Origin: Massilia yuzhufengensis
Lineage (GTDB): Bacteria > Pseudomonadota > Gammaproteobacteria > Burkholderiales > Burkholderiaceae_D
NCBI RefSeq assembly: GCF_900112225.1
Contig: NZ_FOLD01000005.1
Coordinates: 124,001-188,000 of the forward strand
Reading direction: 5' to 3'
DNA: 64,000 nucleotides
The position numbers were made by a program, and so were the translations under genes. Positions 61,125 to 64,000 of this stretch are shown here, piece by piece. The notes below the pieces were generated by a model that saw only the letters and a program-made list of their open reading frames with translations, had not been told where the DNA came from and ran no database searches. The number at the start of each line of letters is the position of its first letter. The stretch's first letter is position 1.

Positions 61125-62405
61125 TTAAAGCTGCCTGCTGTTGGATTCCTGCTTCATCGGGGCCGGTTTCACCCTGCGCTCACGCGCAGGGCCAGCGCCT
61201 TCCCCTCCACAGGCCGCTACGGTCGAACTGACCGCCACCTTCTTCAAATTGATTGCCGCGTTGACGTCGCGGTCATGCAAGGTGCTGCAGCCGGGGCAGC
61301 TCCACTGGCGCATGCCCAGCACCATCGTGTCGAGCTTGTAGCCGCAGCACGAGCATAACTTGCTGCTCGGGTACCAGCGGTCCGCCACCACGACACGCCC
61401 GCCGCGCAAAGCCGTCTTGTAGTCCAGCTGGCGCCGCAGTTCATGGAAACCCATGTCGGCGATGGCCCGCGCCAGCTTCCGGTTGCCCAGCATCCCTTTT
61501 ACGTTCAAGTCCTCGATGCCGATCGTGTGGAAGCGCCGTGTGATGCTTGTTGTCAGCTGATGCAGGCCTTCCTTGCGCAGGTTGGCGATACGGGCATGCA
61601 GCCTCGCCAGTTTCAACTTCGCCTTGGCGCGATTGCGCGACCCTTTTACTTTGCGTGACAAGGCACGGCTGCGAGTTTGCAGCTTCTTGAGCAGGGTACG
61701 CAGTGACTTTGGTCCTGGAATCGTTTCTCCGTTGGACAACGTGGCAAGTGTCGTTACACCCAGGTCCACGCCCACCGCACCTTGGTTTTCGGCAGGCGGC
61801 AGAGGTGGTCCGTCGGGCATGTCGACGGTGATGCTGGCATACCAGTGCCCAGCCACGCGGGACACGGTTGCCGAGACGATGTGGCCGGTGAAGCGCAGTG
61901 CTTCGCGCATGCGCACCCAACCCAGCTTTGGCATACGGATCCGCTTTTTCTCTACGCGGAATTGGTCGTTTGTTACACTGAAACGGTCGTTGATGCCTTT
62001 GTGCCTGAACACTGGATACCCGGCGCGATGCGCAAAGAAATGATCAAAAGCTTGTCCGAGTTGGATGATCGCCATCTGTGGCGCGTTCTTCGTCACGTCC
62101 AGCATCCAAGGAAACTGCTCGCGCTTGATGGTGTTCAGCTCGCGGCGTAAAGCCGCCTCGTTCGGCTTCGGTCGTGCCGGATCGGCTAAGCTTGCCTGGT
62201 ACAGCTCCTGCCACCGCGCCAGCGCCCAGTTGTAGGCAAAGCGAGCCGTGCCTGCCGCCTTGGCGAAATAGGTGGCTTGCACATTGTTGGGTGCGAGCCG
62301 GATTTTGTGGGCTAGGGAGCATGGCGTTTCCTGCACGACCAGGCACACGCCGGTGGTGATAAGTCGCGGCCCCGTTACACTTCCCCCACCTGGCTCGATG
62401 ATCAT
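61125..62405 (-). CDS. tnpB: TnpB, RNA-guided nuclease of IS200/IS605 family
   Basis: Up to 426 residues. The RuvC-like triad is intact: Asp in GVDLGVTTLATL, Glu in GIEDLNVKGM and Asp in HDRDVNAAINL. A four-Cys zinc finger (CSCCG ... CPGC) precedes the last motif. TnpB proteins are omega-RNA-guided DNA endonucleases that help retain the element. The usual start of close homologues (Met-Leu-x-HKIRL, from memory) appears displaced: an ATG at 62322 is 10 bases before the HKIRL codons and out of frame, so translation must start upstream (ATG 62405) or the gene is damaged. The omega RNA should overlap the 3' end. Confidence 0.85.
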   Translation of the reverse strand: MIIEPGGGSVTGPRLITTGVCLVVQETPCSLAHKIRLAPNNVQATYFAKAAGTARFAYNWALARWQELYQASLADPARPKPNEAALRRELNTIKREQFPWMLDVTKNAPQMAIIQLGQAFDHFFAHRAGYPVFRHKGINDRFSVTNDQFRVEKKRIRMPKLGWVRMREALRFTGHIVSATVSRVAGHWYASITVDMPDGPPLPPAENQGAVGVDLGVTTLATLSNGETIPGPKSLRTLLKKLQTRSRALSRKVKGSRNRAKAKLKLARLHARIANLRKEGLHQLTTSITRRFHTIGIEDLNVKGMLGNRKLARAIADMGFHELRRQLDYKTALRGGRVVVADRWYPSSKLCSCCGYKLDTMVLGMRQWSCPGCSTLHDRDVNAAINLKKVAVSSTVAACGGEGAGPARERRVKPAPMKQESNSRQL

Positions 62406-62519
62406 GTCCTGGACCTCCCTACCCTAAGACAGGAAAAAACCGCAGGCGTTCTCCGTCGGCGAGCCGTTCGGGTCGTATTCAAGGCATTCTTGTTGTGGCT
62501 CGACCTGGGAGCAGGAAAC

Positions 62520-62570
62520 TTGCTCATTTTGGGCAGAAATGAGCAAACTTTGGTAAGTTCTATGAGAACT
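62520..62570. repeat. Twin hairpins at the upstream end of the TnpB element
   Basis: TTGCTCATTT (62520-62529) pairs exactly with AAATGAGCAA (62537-62546) around a 7-base loop, and AGTTCT-ATG-AGAACT (62556-62570) forms a second hairpin. They lie where the left-end subterminal hairpin of an IS605-type element is expected. Confidence 0.55.
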
Positions 62571-62577
62571 GTAAAAA

Positions 62578-62757
62578 CCCTACTGGCGCGCGGCCTCGCG
62601 CCCCGGCAGCGAAGGGCTGGGGCTGGGCCTGTACATCGTCGACCAGATCGCGCGCGGGCATGGCGGCGCGATCGAGATCGGCTCCAGCGCGGGCATGACC
62701 TCGTTTACCTTCACCATGCCTGCCGCCCTAGCGGCGGCCAGCCTCACATCACCCTGA
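62578..62757 (+). pseudogene. C-terminal remnant of the interrupted histidine kinase
   Basis: Reading from 62578 gives PYWRAASRPGSEGLGLGL, then YIVDQIARGHGGAIEIGS and a short tail to TGA at 62757. GLGLGLYIV is the G2 box of the HATPase domain. There is no start codon and the upstream part is missing. It pairs with the GAF fragment at 60729-61090. Its end overlaps the convergent anti-sigma gene by 14 bases. Confidence 0.75.
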
Positions 62758-63445
62758 TCCAGCCGCCCTTGTAGAGGATCGGACCAGTCGGTCCATTGGG
62801 ATCGGGCGAGCCGCCCTTCGGTTCCAGGCTCACCGCCAGCACGGCCACGTCGGCGCCGATCGCCTGCGCCGTGAGCGGCAGCGCCAGCTGCTGCCCGCCG
62901 CCCAGCACGCCGAGCGAACGCGGCTTGCCCTGCTTGGGCACCGCCCACAGCTGCAGCGCCTGTTCCGGGGTGATCGCCCGGGTGGCCACCAGGCGCACCG
63001 TAAGCAGCTGGCGTTCGCGGTCGGCCGTCACCAGCAGCGCGGTTTGCGCCTGGTCGTCCACCAGGGTCGCGATGTCGGTCACTTGCGGCGCCGCGCGCTC
63101 CTGCATCACGGTGACCAGCAGCAGCGCCGCCACCATGCTCGAGGCCACGCCCAGCGTGCGCCAGAAGCCGAGCGCGCCCTGGCGCCATACCTGCCAGGCC
63201 GGCGCGGCCGCGCGCAGGCCGAGCCGGCCCTGGATGGCGCGCCAGACCTGGCGCCGCGGCGCCACCGCCGGCACGAATTCGGCCATCGCGCCGAGCTTGT
63301 CCGTCCATTGCGCCACCGTGCGGCGCAAGGCCGCGTCGCCATGCATCCAGCCTTCGAAGCGGCGGCGCGCCTGGCCCCGTAAGGTACCGAGCACGTATTC
63401 GGCCGCCAGCCGCTCGCGCAATGCCTCCTTGCCGCGCAAGTTCAT
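62744..63445 (-). CDS. RskA-like anti-sigma factor
   Basis: 233 residues. The N-terminal cytoplasmic segment (RERLAAEYVLGTLRGQARRR) is typical of class-II-like anti-sigma domains, followed by one membrane helix (TLGVASSMVAALLLVTVM, about 96-114) and a periplasmic RskA/anti-sigma-K domain (ITPEQALQLWAVPKQGKPRS, LAVSLEPKGGSPDPNGPTGP). It should hold the ECF sigma factor encoded directly upstream inactive at the membrane. Its start overlaps the sigma gene's stop by 4 bases. No zinc-binding HxxxCxxC motif is seen. Confidence 0.9.
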   Translation of the reverse strand: MNLRGKEALRERLAAEYVLGTLRGQARRRFEGWMHGDAALRRTVAQWTDKLGAMAEFVPAVAPRRQVWRAIQGRLGLRAAAPAWQVWRQGALGFWRTLGVASSMVAALLLVTVMQERAAPQVTDIATLVDDQAQTALLVTADRERQLLTVRLVATRAITPEQALQLWAVPKQGKPRSLGVLGGGQQLALPLTAQAIGADVAVLAVSLEPKGGSPDPNGPTGPILYKGGWIRVM

Positions 63446-64000
63446 GGCGCCCTCCTTCCGGTGAGGCAGGAATGCAGGCGCGCCAGGCTGCGCCGGATCC
63501 AGGTCTTGACCGTGCCCAGCGGCAGGGCCAGCTGGCGCGCCACGTCGCTGTGCGACAGGTCGTGGAAATAGGCCAGCCCGACGGCGTGGCGGTGCGCTTC
63601 TTCAAGCGCGGCCATGCAGGCGGCCAAGGCTTTTGCTTCGCTGCTCAACTCCAGCGCTTCGGCCGGGTTGGCGGCCGGGTCGCGCAGGGTGGCCATCACC
63701 GCATCGTCGAACTCGTCGGCGCCATTGTCCACCTCCTGGCGGTGGCGCCGCAGCACGTCGAAGGACTTGTTGCGCACGATCGTGGACATCCAGGTCATGG
63801 GCGCGGCCAGGCCTTCCTGGTAGTCGCGCGCGTGGTGCCAGATGGAGACGAAGCTCTCCTGCAGCGCCTCTTCGGCCAGCTCGCGCCGCCGCAGGATGCG
63901 CAGCGCCAGCCCGAACAGCCGGGGTGAACTGGCGTCGTACAAGTTCCGGAAAGCGAGCGCGTCATTCAACGCAGCGCCGCGAATCCAGGAATTCAGCTGT
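63442..64000 (-). CDS. ECF RNA polymerase sigma factor (SigK-like), 5' end outside the window
   Basis: At least 185 codons. Region 2 is clear (AFRNLYDASSPRLFGLALRI, EEALQESFVSIWHHA, MTWMSTIVRNKSFDVLRRHR), as is region 4 (LAYFHDLSHSDVARQLALPL, GTVKTWIRRSLARL). A TTG at 63969 could start it, but the frame stays open to the window edge (LNSWIRGAALND...) and that upstream sequence looks like the normal start of region 2, so the true start probably lies beyond base 64000. It is coupled to the RskA-like anti-sigma gene and is probably released by an envelope or oxidative signal. Confidence 0.88.
   Translation of the reverse strand, partial: QLNSWIRGAALNDALAFRNLYDASSPRLFGLALRILRRRELAEEALQESFVSIWHHARDYQEGLAAPMTWMSTIVRNKSFDVLRRHRQEVDNGADEFDDAVMATLRDPAANPAEALELSSEAKALAACMAALEEAHRHAVGLAYFHDLSHSDVARQLALPLGTVKTWIRRSLARLHSCLTGRRAP

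Larger units (their letters stand above)
61090..62577 (-). mobile_element. TnpB-only IS200/IS605-like (IS1341-type) element inside a kinase gene
   Basis: The element encodes TnpB but no TnpA transposase. Its upstream (left-end) side contains two hairpins (62520-62546 and 62556-62570) followed on the minus strand by host sequence ending TTTTTAC, compatible with a TTAC-type insertion site. Limits are set by loss of kinase homology, at about 61090 and 62577; exact ends are not proven. Insertion alone cannot explain the missing kinase middle, so a deletion accompanied or followed it. Confidence 0.6.

Overview
The window is high-GC bacterial DNA with dense, overlapping operons. Gene content (glucokinase-RpiR fusions, phasin, ExoD, RskA-type anti-sigma factor, many GH13 enzymes with a TonB-dependent receptor) suggests an Oxalobacteraceae-type betaproteobacterium, most like Massilia. 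This is inferred from protein families; no rRNA or tRNA gene is present to confirm it.

About half the window (roughly 1-38 kb) is an alpha-glucan locus. Its parts are a TonB-dependent receptor (29865-32744), a neighbouring flavin 'tryptophan halogenase', a pullulanase, a lipoprotein alpha-amylase, a cyclomaltodextrinase-type GH13 with a frameshift, a six-hairpin glycosidase, an MFS disaccharide symporter, a POT-family transporter, a cytoplasmic alpha-glucosidase, phosphoglucomutase, and two paralogous glucokinase-RpiR fusion proteins. The likely flow is polymer cleavage outside the cell or in the periplasm, uptake by the receptor and MFS symporter, hydrolysis to glucose, phosphorylation by Glk, then interconversion by Pgm. 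A 15-bp palindrome, TGTAGT-N3-ACTACA, recurs (seven sites of differing quality) only in the divergent promoter regions of this locus and may be the operator of the RpiR fusions.

Set into this locus are a beta-lactamase-fold membrane protein, exoD, a LysR / alpha-beta hydrolase / SDR cluster (11.4-14.7 kb), and a tight five-gene operon (18.2-14.7 kb). That operon combines a NrtA-like substrate-binding protein, a Sco copper chaperone, a plastocyanin-like protein, and ABC permease and ATPase genes, which suggests uptake of a copper-linked substrate.

From 38 to 51 kb lie housekeeping and accessory genes: lipid kinase, two GNAT acetyltransferases, a cytosine-deaminase-like amidohydrolase, phasin, a heterodimeric ABC exporter, an ABC-2 transporter pair, and a TPR-GGDEF diguanylate cyclase. 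Three copies of a 105-130 bp intergenic hairpin repeat lie at 26.2, 46.1 and 51.0 kb.

The region 51.5-59.4 kb is the most unusual. It is a compact operon for a 1215-residue tubulin/FtsZ-superfamily protein ending in a GYF_2-like domain, with a degenerate vWA-like membrane protein, a small membrane protein, a zinc-ribbon membrane protein and a zinc-ribbon/beta-propeller-like protein. Beyond it are an M29-like aminopeptidase and a GAF-histidine kinase destroyed by a TnpB element with loss of its middle. An anti-sigma/ECF sigma pair runs off the right edge.
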